Source: Pseudomonas sp. Q11 (GTDB lineage Bacteria > Pseudomonadota > Gammaproteobacteria > Pseudomonadales > Pseudomonadaceae). From it: a stretch of 64,000 nucleotides of DNA. The notes under the pieces were generated by a model. The model ran no database searches and had not been told where the DNA came from. It saw nothing but the letters and a program-made list of their open reading frames with translations. How positions within the stretch are numbered: the first letter of the stretch is position 1; each line of letters begins with the position of its first letter. Shown here piece after piece: positions 34,731 to 44,328 of the stretch. Both the position numbers and the translations under genes were made by a program. The stretch lies in NCBI RefSeq assembly GCF_024494355.1, contig NZ_JAKNQY010000013.1, positions 93,721-157,720 of the forward strand. The letters are read 5' to 3'.

Positions 34731-35359
34731 CGCGCTGTTTCCTCCAGACCGGCCTGTTGCCACGCCTTGAACGCCGGCCATTGATAGATAGTTTCGACAT
34801 AGGCCGCATCGACCTCGGGCAGCTCCACCTGATAGGTGCGCAAGCGCACCGCCACCGGCGCGAAGAACACGTCGGCCAGGCTCAAGCTGCCAAACAGGTA
34901 GGGCCCGGCTTCAGTGGCCGCCGCACGGCATTCGGCCCACAGTGCCAGCATCCGCTGGATTTCCGCCTGAACCTCCGCCGGCATGGGCACCAGCGGCGCA
35001 TCGTGGGCCAGGTCAAATGGCATGTTGCTACGGATTGCAAAAAAACCGCTGTGCATTTGTGCACAGGCCGAACGCGCCTGAGCCCGGGCGGCTACGTCCC
35101 TGGGCCAGAGGCCGGCGTCTGGAAACTGTTCAGCCAGGTATTCGGCAATCGCCAGGGAGTCGGCGATCACCCCAAATTCGGTCTTGAGCAACGGGACCTT
35201 GGCGGTGGCTGAATACTTGAGCAGCTTCTCGCGGGTGTCGGGCTGGTCGAGCCTGACCAGCTCTTCGGTGTACTTTGCGCCCGTCAACGCCAGGGCCAGC
35301 GCGCCGCGCAGGGACCAGGAGGAGAGGTGTTTGTCGCCGATGATCAGGTGCAGGCTCAT
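34727..35359 (-). CDS. glutathione S-transferase family protein
   Basis: A 210-residue GST: a thioredoxin-like N-domain (MSLHLIIGDKHLSSWSLRGALAL, with the catalytic SSWS site) and a helical C-domain. The start ATG at 35359 has AAAGGA upstream; the longer frame to 35464 is a run through REP sequence. It is translationally coupled to the downstream Nudix-ThiE gene. Substrate unknown. Confidence 0.9.
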   Translation of the reverse strand: MSLHLIIGDKHLSSWSLRGALALALTGAKYTEELVRLDQPDTREKLLKYSATAKVPLLKTEFGVIADSLAIAEYLAEQFPDAGLWPRDVAARAQARSACAQMHSGFFAIRSNMPFDLAHDAPLVPMPAEVQAEIQRMLALWAECRAAATEAGPYLFGSLSLADVFFAPVAVRLRTYQVELPEVDAAYVETIYQWPAFKAWQQAGLEETAR

Positions 35360-35400
35360 GTCTGGAATCCTTTCTTGGGGTGTTGTGGAGGCTGTACTGG

Positions 35401-35499
35401 CGCCATCGCGAGCAGGCTCGCTCCCACAGTGGATCGGTGGCGTGAACAGGTCCAGGTCACCCAACCAATCCCTGTGGGAGCGAGCCTGCTCGCGATGGC
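35401..35499. repeat. REP pair (BIME)
   Basis: Inverted REP copies at about 35401-35428 and 35472-35499, between argJ and the GST gene. Confidence 0.93.
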
Positions 35500-35519
35500 A
35501 GCAACTCGGTCCCGAACTG

Positions 35520-36737
35520 TTAAGTCCGATACTCAGCGTTAATCTTCACATACTCGTGGGACAGGTCGGTTGTCCAGATGGTTTCGCTGCAATCACCACG
35601 CCCCAGTTCGATACGAATGGTGATTTCTTCCTGCTGCATCACCGCCGCGCCCTGGGCTTCGGTGTAGGTGGCGGCGCGTGCGCCTTGGCTGGCGATGCAG
35701 ACTTCACCAAGGAACACGTCGATCTTGCTCACATCCAGCTCCGGCACACCGGCACGGCCGACGGCGGCGAGGATCCGGCCCCAGTTCGGGTCGGAGGCGA
35801 ACAGCGCGGTCTTGATCAGGGGCGAATGCGCCACGGTGTAGCCGACATCCAGGCATTCCTGATGATTGCCGCCACCGTTGACCTGCACGGTCACGAACTT
35901 GGTCGCGCCTTCACCGTCACGGACGATGGCCTGGGCCACTTCCATGCACACCTCGAACACGGCCTGCTTCAGGGCGGCGAACAGCGCACCGCTGGCTTGG
36001 GTAATTTCCGGCAGGTCGGCCTTGCCGGTGGCGATCAGCATGCAGCAGTCGTTGGTGGAGGTGTCGCCGTCGATGGTGATGCGGTTGAACGACTTGTTGG
36101 CGCCGTCGAGCATCAGGTCTTGCAGCACCTGGCGAGAGACTTTGGCGTCAGTGGCGATATAACCAAGCATGGTCGCCATGTTCGGGCGGATCATGCCGGC
36201 GCCTTTACTGATGCCAGTGACGGTGATGGTTACGCCGTCGTGCTGGAACTGGCGGCTCGCGCCCTTGGGCAGTGTGTCGGTGGTCATGATGCCGGTGGCG
36301 GCAGCGGCCCAGTTGTTTTCCGACAGGTCATCCAGAGCGGCCTGCAACGCGCCTTCGATCTTCTCGACCGGCAGCGGTTCCCCGATCACACCGGTGGAGT
36401 ACGGCAGCACCTGGCTGGCGGCGACGCCGGTCAGCTCGGCCAGTTTGGCGCAAGTGCGCTCGGCGGCGGCCAGGCCTGGGGCACCGGTGCCGGCGTTGGC
36501 ATTTCCGGTGTTGGTCAGCAGATAACGCACCGGTCCCTGGGCACGTTGCTTGGCCAGGATGACGGGGGCGGCGCAAAAAGCGTTGAGGGTGAACACGCCG
36601 GCAACTGTCGAACCTTCGGCGCAACGCATGACCACGACATCCTTGCGCCCTGGGCGCTTGATGCCCGCCGAGGCGATACCGAGTTCAAAACCGGCAACTG
36701 GGTGCAACGTTGGCAACGGACCAAGACCAACAGCCAT
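35520..36737 (-). CDS. argJ: bifunctional glutamate N-acetyltransferase/acetylornithine acetyltransferase ArgJ
   Basis: A 405-residue enzyme that recycles the acetyl group in arginine synthesis. Self-cleavage occurs before the threonine in ATGIMTTDTLPKGAS (near 185-199), giving alpha and beta chains. ISKGAGMIRPNMATMLGY is the conserved next segment. The ATG at 36737 has AGGAGCG upstream. It lies downstream of secA, as in other Pseudomonas. Confidence 0.97.
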   Translation of the reverse strand: MAVGLGPLPTLHPVAGFELGIASAGIKRPGRKDVVVMRCAEGSTVAGVFTLNAFCAAPVILAKQRAQGPVRYLLTNTGNANAGTGAPGLAAAERTCAKLAELTGVAASQVLPYSTGVIGEPLPVEKIEGALQAALDDLSENNWAAAATGIMTTDTLPKGASRQFQHDGVTITVTGISKGAGMIRPNMATMLGYIATDAKVSRQVLQDLMLDGANKSFNRITIDGDTSTNDCCMLIATGKADLPEITQASGALFAALKQAVFEVCMEVAQAIVRDGEGATKFVTVQVNGGGNHQECLDVGYTVAHSPLIKTALFASDPNWGRILAAVGRAGVPELDVSKIDVFLGEVCIASQGARAATYTEAQGAAVMQQEEITIRIELGRGDCSETIWTTDLSHEYVKINAEYRT

Positions 36738-36797
36738 GAATGCGCTCCTAAATAGATGTAATCGAAGCCGTCTTCATCGAGACGACAAAACAAATGG

Positions 36798-36833
36798 CAA
36801 AACGCCGCGACGGCGGAAGGCCTGTCGCGGCGC
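36798..36833 (-). terminator. terminator of secA
   Basis: On the minus strand a 9-bp stem cgccgcgac / gtcgcggcg is followed by TTTT. It lies 28 bp past the secA stop. Confidence 0.8.
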
Positions 36834-36859
36834 GGGTCGTTCAGCGTTTGAAACGGGTG

Positions 36860-39595
36860 TTACTGAATCTGCCCGTGACAATGCTTGTATTTCTTGCCCG
36901 AACCGCAATAGCACAGTTCGTTGCGGCCCAGCTTCTGCTCGTTGCGTACCGGAGCGGTCGCCAGGGCAACATCTACCTCGGCGCCCTCCTCCCGGGCAAC
37001 TTCCAGGCCTGGGGCCTGGGCGTGCTCGAACTGCATGCGCGCGGCCAGCGCTTCGGCTTCCTGACGCAGACGGGCTTCTTCTTCGACCGGGTCTTCGCGG
37101 CGAACCTGAACGTGAGACAGCACGCGGATCGAGTCGCGCTTGATCGAATCCAGCAGCTCGGAGAACAGCGTGAAGGACTCGCGCTTGTATTCCTGCTTGG
37201 GGTTCTTCTGGGCGTAACCACGCAGGTGGATACCGTGGCGCAAGTGATCCATGGTCGACAGATGGTCTTTCCACAGGTCGTCCAGCACCCGCAGCACGAT
37301 CTGCTTCTCGAAGGAACGCAGCGCTTCTTCGCCGGCCTGGTCTTCCTTCTCGTTGTACGCGGCGATCAGTTCGGCGAGCAGCTTCTCGCGCAGGGTTTCT
37401 TCGTACAGGTGATCGTCTTCGTCCAGCCATTGCTGGATCGGCAACGCCACGCCGAAGTCGCTCTGCAAGGCAGCTTCCAGACCGGCGACATCCCACTGCT
37501 CAGGCAGCGACTGCGGCGGAATGTGGGCGCTGATGGTTGCGTTGAGCACGTCCTGGCGGAAATCGGCGATGGTTTCGCCAATGTTGTCGGCGGCCAACAA
37601 ACTGTTACGCATGTGATAAATCACTTTACGCTGTTCGTTGTTGACGTCGTCGAACTCCAGCAATTGCTTACGGATATCGAAGTTGCGGCCCTCGACCTTG
37701 CGCTGGGCTTTCTCGATGGCGTTGGTGACCATCCGGTGTTCGATCGCTTCGCCAGGCTGCATGCCCAAGGCCTTCATGAAGTTCTTCACCCGATCAGAGG
37801 CGAAGATACGCATCAGGCTATCTTCCAACGACAGATAGAAGCGGCTGGAACCGGCATCGCCCTGACGACCGGCACGGCCACGCAACTGGTTGTCGATACG
37901 GCGCGATTCGTGACGCTCGGAAGCGATCACCTGCAAACCACCGGACTCGAGCACCTGCTGATGACGCTTCTGCCAGTCGGCCTTGATCTGCGCGATCTGC
38001 TCGGGCGTCGGGTTTTCCAGGGAGGCGACTTCCACTTCCCAGTTGCCGCCCAACAGGATGTCGGTACCACGGCCGGCCATGTTGGTGGCAATGGTCAGCG
38101 CACCCGGGCGACCGGCCTGGGCGATGATCTCGGCTTCCTTTTCGTGGAACTTGGCGTTGAGGACCTTGTGCTCGATGCCTTCCTTATTGAGCAAGGCGGA
38201 CATGTGCTCGGAGGTTTCGATCGTGGCGGTACCCACCAGGATAGGACGGCCCTGGGCCATGCACTCCTTGATGTCGGCGATGATTGCCGCGTACTTCTCA
38301 TCGGCGGTGAGGAACACCAGGTCGTTGTAGTCTTTACGGGCCAGCGGCTTGTTAGGCGGGATCACCATCACTTGCAGGCCGTAGATCTGATGGAATTCGA
38401 ACGCTTCGGTGTCGGCGGTGCCGGTCATGCCGGACAGCTTGTTGTACAGGCGGAAGTAGTTCTGGAAGGTGGTCGAGGCCAGGGTCTGGCTCTCGGCCTG
38501 GATGTTCAGACCTTCCTTGGCTTCGATGGCCTGGTGCAGGCCTTCGGACAGACGACGGCCCGGCATGGTCCGGCCGGTATGTTCATCCACCAGCACGACC
38601 TGGCCGTCCTGCACGATGTACTCGACATTGCGATGGAACAGCTTGTGGGCACGCAGGCCGGCATAGACGTGGGTCAGCAGGCCCAGGTTATGGGCCGAGT
38701 ACAGGCTCTCGCCTTCGGCCAGCAGGCCGACACGGGTAAGCATTTCTTCGATGAACTGGTGACCGGCTTCGTTGAGCTCGACCTGACGGGTCTTCTCGTC
38801 GACCGTGTAATGGCCGGCCTTGGTCACTTCACCTTCGACTTCTTCGACGTGAAGTTCCAGCTGCGGGATCAGCTTGTTGATCTCGATGTACAGCTTGGAA
38901 CTGTCCTCGGCCTGACCGGAAATGATCAGCGGGGTACGGGCTTCGTCGATGAGAATGGAGTCGACTTCGTCGATTACCGAAAAATTGAGTTCACGCTGGA
39001 ACTTCTCTTCCAGGCTGAACGCCATGTTGTCGCGCAGGTAGTCGAAACCGAATTCGTTGTTGGTGCCGTAGGTGATGTCCGACGCGTAGGCGGCGCGCTT
39101 TTCTTCCGGCGGCTGGAACGGCGTGACCACGCCGACCGTCAGGCCGAGGAATTCATACAGCGGGCGCATCCAGTTGGCGTCGCGGCGGGCCAGGTAGTCG
39201 TTGACCGTCACCACATGCACGCCCTTGCCGGACAGTGCGTTGAGGTAGACCGCCAGTGTTGCCACCAGGGTCTTGCCCTCGCCGGTACGCATTTCGGCAA
39301 TCTTGCCTTCGTGCAAGGTCATGCCGCCGATCAACTGAACGTCGAAGTGACGCATGCCCATCACCCGCTTGCCGGCTTCACGGGCAACCGCAAAGGCTTC
39401 GGGCAGGAGCTGGTCAAGGGTTTCCCCCTTGGCGATGCGGTCCTTGAATTCGGCAGTCTTGGCGCGTAACTGATCGTCCGAAAGGGCCACCATTTGCTCT
39501 TCGAAGGCATTGACGATCTGTACCGTCTTGAGCATGCGTTTGACTTCACGCTCGTTCTTGCTTCCAAAAAGTTTCTTTAACAAAGGCGCAAACAT
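36860..39595 (-). CDS. secA: preprotein translocase ATPase SecA
   Basis: A 911-residue motor of the Sec pathway. Walker A is in MRTGEGKTLVATLAVYLNAL (near 101-120), and the DEAD-like motif DEVDSILIDEART is clear. The C-terminal zinc motif CYCGSGKKYKHCH binds SecB. The start is the ATG at 39595 (MFAPLLKKLF); the longer frame to 39661 is not family-like. It is cytosolic and membrane-associated. Confidence 0.98.
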   Translation of the reverse strand: MFAPLLKKLFGSKNEREVKRMLKTVQIVNAFEEQMVALSDDQLRAKTAEFKDRIAKGETLDQLLPEAFAVAREAGKRVMGMRHFDVQLIGGMTLHEGKIAEMRTGEGKTLVATLAVYLNALSGKGVHVVTVNDYLARRDANWMRPLYEFLGLTVGVVTPFQPPEEKRAAYASDITYGTNNEFGFDYLRDNMAFSLEEKFQRELNFSVIDEVDSILIDEARTPLIISGQAEDSSKLYIEINKLIPQLELHVEEVEGEVTKAGHYTVDEKTRQVELNEAGHQFIEEMLTRVGLLAEGESLYSAHNLGLLTHVYAGLRAHKLFHRNVEYIVQDGQVVLVDEHTGRTMPGRRLSEGLHQAIEAKEGLNIQAESQTLASTTFQNYFRLYNKLSGMTGTADTEAFEFHQIYGLQVMVIPPNKPLARKDYNDLVFLTADEKYAAIIADIKECMAQGRPILVGTATIETSEHMSALLNKEGIEHKVLNAKFHEKEAEIIAQAGRPGALTIATNMAGRGTDILLGGNWEVEVASLENPTPEQIAQIKADWQKRHQQVLESGGLQVIASERHESRRIDNQLRGRAGRQGDAGSSRFYLSLEDSLMRIFASDRVKNFMKALGMQPGEAIEHRMVTNAIEKAQRKVEGRNFDIRKQLLEFDDVNNEQRKVIYHMRNSLLAADNIGETIADFRQDVLNATISAHIPPQSLPEQWDVAGLEAALQSDFGVALPIQQWLDEDDHLYEETLREKLLAELIAAYNEKEDQAGEEALRSFEKQIVLRVLDDLWKDHLSTMDHLRHGIHLRGYAQKNPKQEYKRESFTLFSELLDSIKRDSIRVLSHVQVRREDPVEEEARLRQEAEALAARMQFEHAQAPGLEVAREEGAEVDVALATAPVRNEQKLGRNELCYCGSGKKYKHCHGQIQ

Positions 39596-39902
39596 ATCGG
39601 CAGGATCTTCCACACTAAAGGGATGGAGGGCGGCCCCGTGAGTCGCCCGTGCAGCCCTCATGGCCGCATGCGAACGAGCATTCTACCCGGAAACGATGGT
39701 GAGGAAAGTGGCGTTATTCCACGATGCTGGCACAGCGCTGTGACGGGGCCTCCCTAAAATAAGGGCTTTTACGGGAACTTCAACCCACAAACGAGAGAAG
39801 TTATTCATTGATTGCGCGGGTAAGGTCGCCCCTGGCGAGCGGTCGCGGCGCACCTGGCGCTTTCTGCTACCATGGCGTCCCAGTCACTTGCGGTATTCGT
39901 TA
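39596..39902. other. divergent spacer between secA and the dciA-like gene
   Basis: A 307-bp region with presumed promoters for both genes. No secM-like reading frame, hairpin or repeat was recognised. Confidence 0.4.
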
Positions 39903-40358
39903 ATGGCCTTTCGCCCTCTTCCAGCCAAGGTTCCCGCCGTTCTGCTGCGCGAAGCCAAACCGCTGAAAGCCATCTTCGGCCACGCCAAACGACTGGGTCA
40001 CTTGCAGCGCCTGCTGGACAGCCAATTACAGCCTGCCGCTCGCGAGCATTGCCACGTGGCGTCCTGGCGCGAAGGCAGCCTGCTGCTGATCGTCACGGAC
40101 GGTCACTGGGCCACGCGCTTGCGCTATCAGCAAAAGCGCCTGCTACGGCAACTGCAGGACTTCGAGGAATTTACCGGCCTGACGCGGATTCTGTTCAAGG
40201 TACAACCGCCCACGGTACAGGTCGCCGTCAAGGGGCACACGCTGGATTTGTCCACCGATGCAGCCGCCACCATCCAGGCCACCGCGGACGGCATCACCGA
40301 CCCCAACCTGCGGGCGGCGCTGGAGCGGTTGGCGGCGCATGGGCGACCCAAGGATTGA
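39903..40358 (+). CDS. DciA-like DUF721 protein
   Basis: A 151-residue DUF721 protein: FGHAKRLGHLQRLLDSQLQPA followed by the core HVASWREGSLLLIVTDGHWATRLRY. The family includes DciA, the loader of the replicative helicase in bacteria lacking DnaC. The start is the ATG at 39903 (MAFRPLPAKVP); a TTG 15 bp upstream is an alternative. It lies divergent to secA, the conserved place in Pseudomonas. Confidence 0.85.
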   Translation: MAFRPLPAKVPAVLLREAKPLKAIFGHAKRLGHLQRLLDSQLQPAAREHCHVASWREGSLLLIVTDGHWATRLRYQQKRLLRQLQDFEEFTGLTRILFKVQPPTVQVAVKGHTLDLSTDAAATIQATADGITDPNLRAALERLAAHGRPKD

Positions 40359-40386
40359 ATCTGAATATCTCTGTTGGATGATCGAC

Positions 40387-40551
40387 CGCCTTCGCGAGCA
40401 AGCCCGCTCCCACAGGGGATCTTCGCTGGACTCAGATTCTGTGTACGACACAGATCAATTGTGGGAGCGAGCCTGCTCGCGATAGCGGCAAGTCAGTCGA
40501 CACATCTGTCGCCAGTTGAATCGCCATCGCGAGCAGGCTCGCTCCCACAAT
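40387..40551. repeat. cluster of three REP copies
   Basis: Three REP copies at about 40387-40417, 40459-40489 and 40522-40551; the first is a variant (gcgagcaagcccgctccc), the last two form an inverted pair. They lie between the DciA-like and HerA-like genes. Confidence 0.92.
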
Positions 40552-40566
40552 TTGAACTGTGTCGAG

Positions 40567-42054
40567 CTACCGGCGCTTTTTGCTCCCCAGCAATGACCCC
40601 ATCAACCCGCGCACCAGTTGCCGCCCCAACTGATTGGCGGCCTGGCGCATCGCCGACTTCAATGCCTGGCCGGCCGCCGTACCGAGAAATTCCCCGGCCT
40701 TGTCGGTGAAGCTCGGTTCTTCAGCGGTCGCTGTGCCTTGTGCCTCTTCGGCTTGCGGCTCCAAGCCCTTACGCCCCATCAGCACTTCATAAGCCGATTC
40801 GCGATCGATGGGTTTTTCATAGCGCCCCTGCAACGGCGAACCGGCAATCAACCCGGCACGCTCGGCCTCGGTCAACGGTCCGATCCGCGACTGTGGCGGC
40901 GCCACGAGCACACGCTGGACCATCTCCGGCGTGCCCTTTTCCTGCAAGGTGCCCACCAGGGCTTCGCCAATACCCAGTTCGGTGAGCACCGCCAAGGCAT
41001 CGAATTGCGGATTGGGCCGAAAACCGTCCGCCACCGCCCGCAGGGATTTCTGCTCCTTGGTGGTGAAGGCCCGCAGCCCGTGCTGGATGCGCAACCCCAA
41101 CTGCGCCAGCACGTCGTCCGGCAAGTCTCCTGGCGACTGGGTCACGAAGTACACTCCCACACCCTTGGAGCGAATCAGCCGCACGACTTGTTCCAGCCGC
41201 TCTTGCAATGCCTTGGGGGTATCGGCAAAGAGCAGATGGGCCTCATCGAAGAACAGCGCCAGCAGCGGTTTGTCCGCATCGCCGCGCTCGGGCAATTGTT
41301 CGAACAACTCGGCCAGCAGCCAGAGCAGGAACGTTGCGTAGACTTTGGGTGCCTCATGGACCAGGCGGCTGGCGTCCAGCAAATGGATGCGACCGCGGCC
41401 GTCGCTGGCCGGTTGCAGGATGTCTTCAAGCTGCAAGGCCGGCTCACCGAACAACGCATCCGCGCCTTGTTGCTCTAATGTGGCCAAGCGCCGCAGCAAA
41501 GCCTGGCTGGAGCCGGTGGTCATCAAGGCGGCGTCGTCCCCCAGCAGCTCGGGGTTGTCCCTGAGGTGATTGAGCAACGCCTTCAAGTCCTTGAGATCCA
41601 GCAGTAACAGGCCTTCGCGGTCGGCAACCTTGAAGGCCGCGTACAACGCCGATTGCTGGCTATCCGTGAGCTCCAACAGGCTGCCGAGCAACAGCGGGCC
41701 CATTTCACTCAGGGTAGTGCGCAGCGGATGACCGGATTTGCCGTGAATGTCCCACAAGGTCACCGGATAAGCCTGGGGTTTGTGGCCAAGCCAGGACATG
41801 CCGGCGATACGCTCGGCGACCTTGCCCTGGGGATTGCCGGCGGCACCGAGGCCACACAGGTCACCCTTGATGTCTGCGGCAAATACCGCCACGCCGGCAT
41901 CGCTGAACGTCTCGGCCAGGCGTTGCAAGGTGACGGTCTTGCCGGTGCCGGTGGCGCCCGCCACCAGACCATGACGGTTGGCCAGGCGCATGGCCTGGCC
42001 GATGGGTTGGCCGGCAAGGTCGGCGCCGATAACAAGTTGCGATGAGTCAGGCAT
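40567..42054 (-). CDS. HerA-like ATPase (DUF853)
   Basis: A 495-residue P-loop ATPase of the HerA/FtsK superfamily. Walker A is VAGATGTGKTVTLQRL (near 31-46), and the Walker B region is LLALFFDEAHLLF. The C-terminus is basic (LLGSKKRR) and follows a hydrophobic stretch. HerA proteins often act with NurA nuclease in DNA processing, but none is adjacent, so the role is unassigned. The start is the ATG at 42054; an upstream ATG at 42087 lacks a good site. No partner gene marks it as a defence system. Confidence 0.88.
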   Translation of the reverse strand: MPDSSQLVIGADLAGQPIGQAMRLANRHGLVAGATGTGKTVTLQRLAETFSDAGVAVFAADIKGDLCGLGAAGNPQGKVAERIAGMSWLGHKPQAYPVTLWDIHGKSGHPLRTTLSEMGPLLLGSLLELTDSQQSALYAAFKVADREGLLLLDLKDLKALLNHLRDNPELLGDDAALMTTGSSQALLRRLATLEQQGADALFGEPALQLEDILQPASDGRGRIHLLDASRLVHEAPKVYATFLLWLLAELFEQLPERGDADKPLLALFFDEAHLLFADTPKALQERLEQVVRLIRSKGVGVYFVTQSPGDLPDDVLAQLGLRIQHGLRAFTTKEQKSLRAVADGFRPNPQFDALAVLTELGIGEALVGTLQEKGTPEMVQRVLVAPPQSRIGPLTEAERAGLIAGSPLQGRYEKPIDRESAYEVLMGRKGLEPQAEEAQGTATAEEPSFTDKAGEFLGTAAGQALKSAMRQAANQLGRQLVRGLMGSLLGSKKRR

Positions 42055-42242
42055 TTCGTCACCTGTGGTTAATCTATGGCCTTGCATGGCCGATATCTGA
42101 AGCGACAGACCCTACTGAAAACAAGGTCGGATAATTCCCTAAGGAGAGAAGGAAATATCAGCTTTTTTTCACTATGAAGCCATTTTTGCGCGCTTATATA
42201 TAAGCACGCTTAGCGTATCAAGACCTTAGCGGACCCCGAGCC
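42055..42242. other. spacer between the HerA-like and chemoreceptor genes
   Basis: A 188-bp divergent region, AT-rich near 42155-42215 (gcgcgcttatatataagc). It should hold the promoter of the chemoreceptor gene. Confidence 0.4.
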
Positions 42243-44132
42243 ATGAATAAAAACCTGCGCTTTAGCCATAAAATTCTAATTGCCGCCGCGCTCATCGTGA
42301 TTGCTGCCTTTGCGTCCTTCACCACGTACAACGATTACCTGCAACGCAACGCCATCCGTGACGACCTGGACAGCTACCTGCATGAAATGGGTGCTGTCAC
42401 GGCAAATAACATCCAAACCTGGCTAACCGGCCGCATCCTGCTCATCGAGAACCTGGCCCAGAACATCGCCGTCACCCCCGACCCGACCAGCGTCACCCAC
42501 CTGCTGGAGCAGAAAGCGCTGACCTCGACTTTCATGGCGTCCTACCTTGGCGATGCCCAGGGCAGTTTCATCATTCGCCCCGATGCGAAGATGCCTGACG
42601 GTTTCGATCCGCGCGTACGTCCCTGGTACAAAGGCGCACAAAGCAGCAGCACCTCGACCCTGACCGAACCCTACATCGACGCTGCCAGCGGCGGGCTGAT
42701 CATTTCCATCGCCAGCGCCGCGAAAAACGCCACGCAAAATGTCGGTGTCGTCGGCGGCGACCTGAGCCTGCAGACCATTGTAGACAACCTCAAGACCGTG
42801 GATTTTGATGGCATGGGCTATGCCTACCTGATCAGCGCCGACGGCAAGATCCTGGTACACCCGGATAAAGCCCTGGTCATGAAGACCCTGGCCGAAGCCT
42901 ACCCGACGAACACCCCGAAGATCAGCGACCAGATCAGCGAAGTCACGGTCGATGGCCATACGCGCATCGTGACCTTCACGCCGATCAAAGGCCTGCCCTC
43001 GGTGAACTGGTATGTCGGCGTGTCGGTGGATAAAGACAAGGCCTACTCGATGCTCAGCGATTTCCGTACCTCGGCCGTCGTAGCTACGGTCATTGCCGTG
43101 GCGTTCATTATTGCGCTGCTGAGCATGTTGATCCGCTTGCTGATCCAGCCGTTGCATGTGATGACCCGCGCGATGGAAGACATCGCCGATGGCGACGGCG
43201 ACCTGACCAAACGCCTGACGATCCAGAACCAGGACGAATTCGGCATTCTGGGCACGGCGTTCAACCGTTTCGTGGAGCGTATCCATACCTCGATCCGCGA
43301 AGTGTCCTCCGCCACCGAACACGTCAACGAAGTCGCCTTGCGGGTGGTGAGCGCCTCGAACTCCTCGATGGTCAATTCCGACGAGCAGGCCAGCCGCACC
43401 AACAGTGTCGCTGCGGCCATCAATCAATTGGGCGCCGCCGCCCAGGAAATCGCCCGCAATGCAGCGCAAGCCTCCCATCAGGCCAGTGACGCTCGAGGCC
43501 TGGCCGAGGACGGCCAACAGGTGGTGGATCGCAGCATTGCCGCGATGAATCGCTTGTCCGACTTGCTGAGTACTTCGAGCAGCAACGTTGAATCGCTGAA
43601 CAGCAAAACCGTGAACATCGGTCAGATCCTGGAAGTGATCACCAGCATTTCCCAGCAAACCAACCTGCTGGCTCTCAATGCCGCGATCGAGGCGGCCCGG
43701 GCCGGTGAGGCCGGGCGCGGGTTTGCCGTGGTAGCCGATGAAGTGCGCAACCTGGCCCACCGTACCCAGGAATCGGCGCAACAGGTGCAGACCATGATTG
43801 AGGAGTTGCAGGTCGGCGCCCGGGATTCGGTCACGACCATGAACGACAGCCAGCGCCACAGCCAGGAAAGCGTGGAAATCGCCAACCTGGCCGGCGAGCG
43901 CCTGAACAGCGTGACCCAGCGTATCGGCGAAATCGACGGCATGAACCAGTCAGTGGCCACCGCCACTGAGGAGCAGACGGCGGTGGTGGAATCCATCAAT
44001 GTGGACATCACCGAGATCAACACCCTGAACCAGGAAGGTGTGGAGAACCTGCAATCGACATTGCGAGCCTGTTCAGACCTTGAGCAGCAGGCGGCGCGGT
44101 TGAAGCAATTGGTGGGCAGTTTCCGTATCTGA
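42243..44132 (+). CDS. methyl-accepting chemotaxis protein with amino-acid-binding dCache domain (PctA-like)
   Basis: A 629-residue chemoreceptor, the same length as P. aeruginosa PctA. TM1 is about 11-28, the periplasmic dCache domain 40-275, TM2 about 280-303, and HAMP plus the signalling hairpin follow (SISQQTNLLALNAAIEAARAG, near 470-495). The dCache amino-acid motif is complete: R127, W129, Y130, Y145, D147 and D174, each one residue after the PctA positions I recall. It therefore most likely senses L-amino acids. No CheR-binding pentapeptide ends the protein (it ends GSFRI). A REP pair follows. Confidence 0.92.
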   Translation: MNKNLRFSHKILIAAALIVIAAFASFTTYNDYLQRNAIRDDLDSYLHEMGAVTANNIQTWLTGRILLIENLAQNIAVTPDPTSVTHLLEQKALTSTFMASYLGDAQGSFIIRPDAKMPDGFDPRVRPWYKGAQSSSTSTLTEPYIDAASGGLIISIASAAKNATQNVGVVGGDLSLQTIVDNLKTVDFDGMGYAYLISADGKILVHPDKALVMKTLAEAYPTNTPKISDQISEVTVDGHTRIVTFTPIKGLPSVNWYVGVSVDKDKAYSMLSDFRTSAVVATVIAVAFIIALLSMLIRLLIQPLHVMTRAMEDIADGDGDLTKRLTIQNQDEFGILGTAFNRFVERIHTSIREVSSATEHVNEVALRVVSASNSSMVNSDEQASRTNSVAAAINQLGAAAQEIARNAAQASHQASDARGLAEDGQQVVDRSIAAMNRLSDLLSTSSSNVESLNSKTVNIGQILEVITSISQQTNLLALNAAIEAARAGEAGRGFAVVADEVRNLAHRTQESAQQVQTMIEELQVGARDSVTTMNDSQRHSQESVEIANLAGERLNSVTQRIGEIDGMNQSVATATEEQTAVVESINVDITEINTLNQEGVENLQSTLRACSDLEQQAARLKQLVGSFRI

Positions 44133-44212
44133 CGCCATCGCGAGCAGGCTCGCTCCCACAGGGTTTTGTGCACAACACAGATCCACGGTGGGAGCGAGCC
44201 TGTTCGCGCGAT
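44133..44212. repeat. REP pair (BIME)
   Basis: Inverted REP copies at about 44133-44160 and 44188-44212, directly after the chemoreceptor stop. Confidence 0.92.
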
Positions 44213-44328
44213 AGGCCCCTCTCAAACAACCCACTGCTGACCGACATCCCGCCGCACATAACCCCAACCGAACATCTATTCTTACTAAAGGTCAACAAAG
44301 GAGAATACAGACCGGAGGGATGTTCATC

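Noticed and set aside
36794..39469. An 891-codon plus-strand frame over secA
   Set aside because: SecA on the minus strand is unmistakable. The plus frame is a codon-bias shadow (Leu/Val/Gly/Gln/His-rich) with no recognisable domain.
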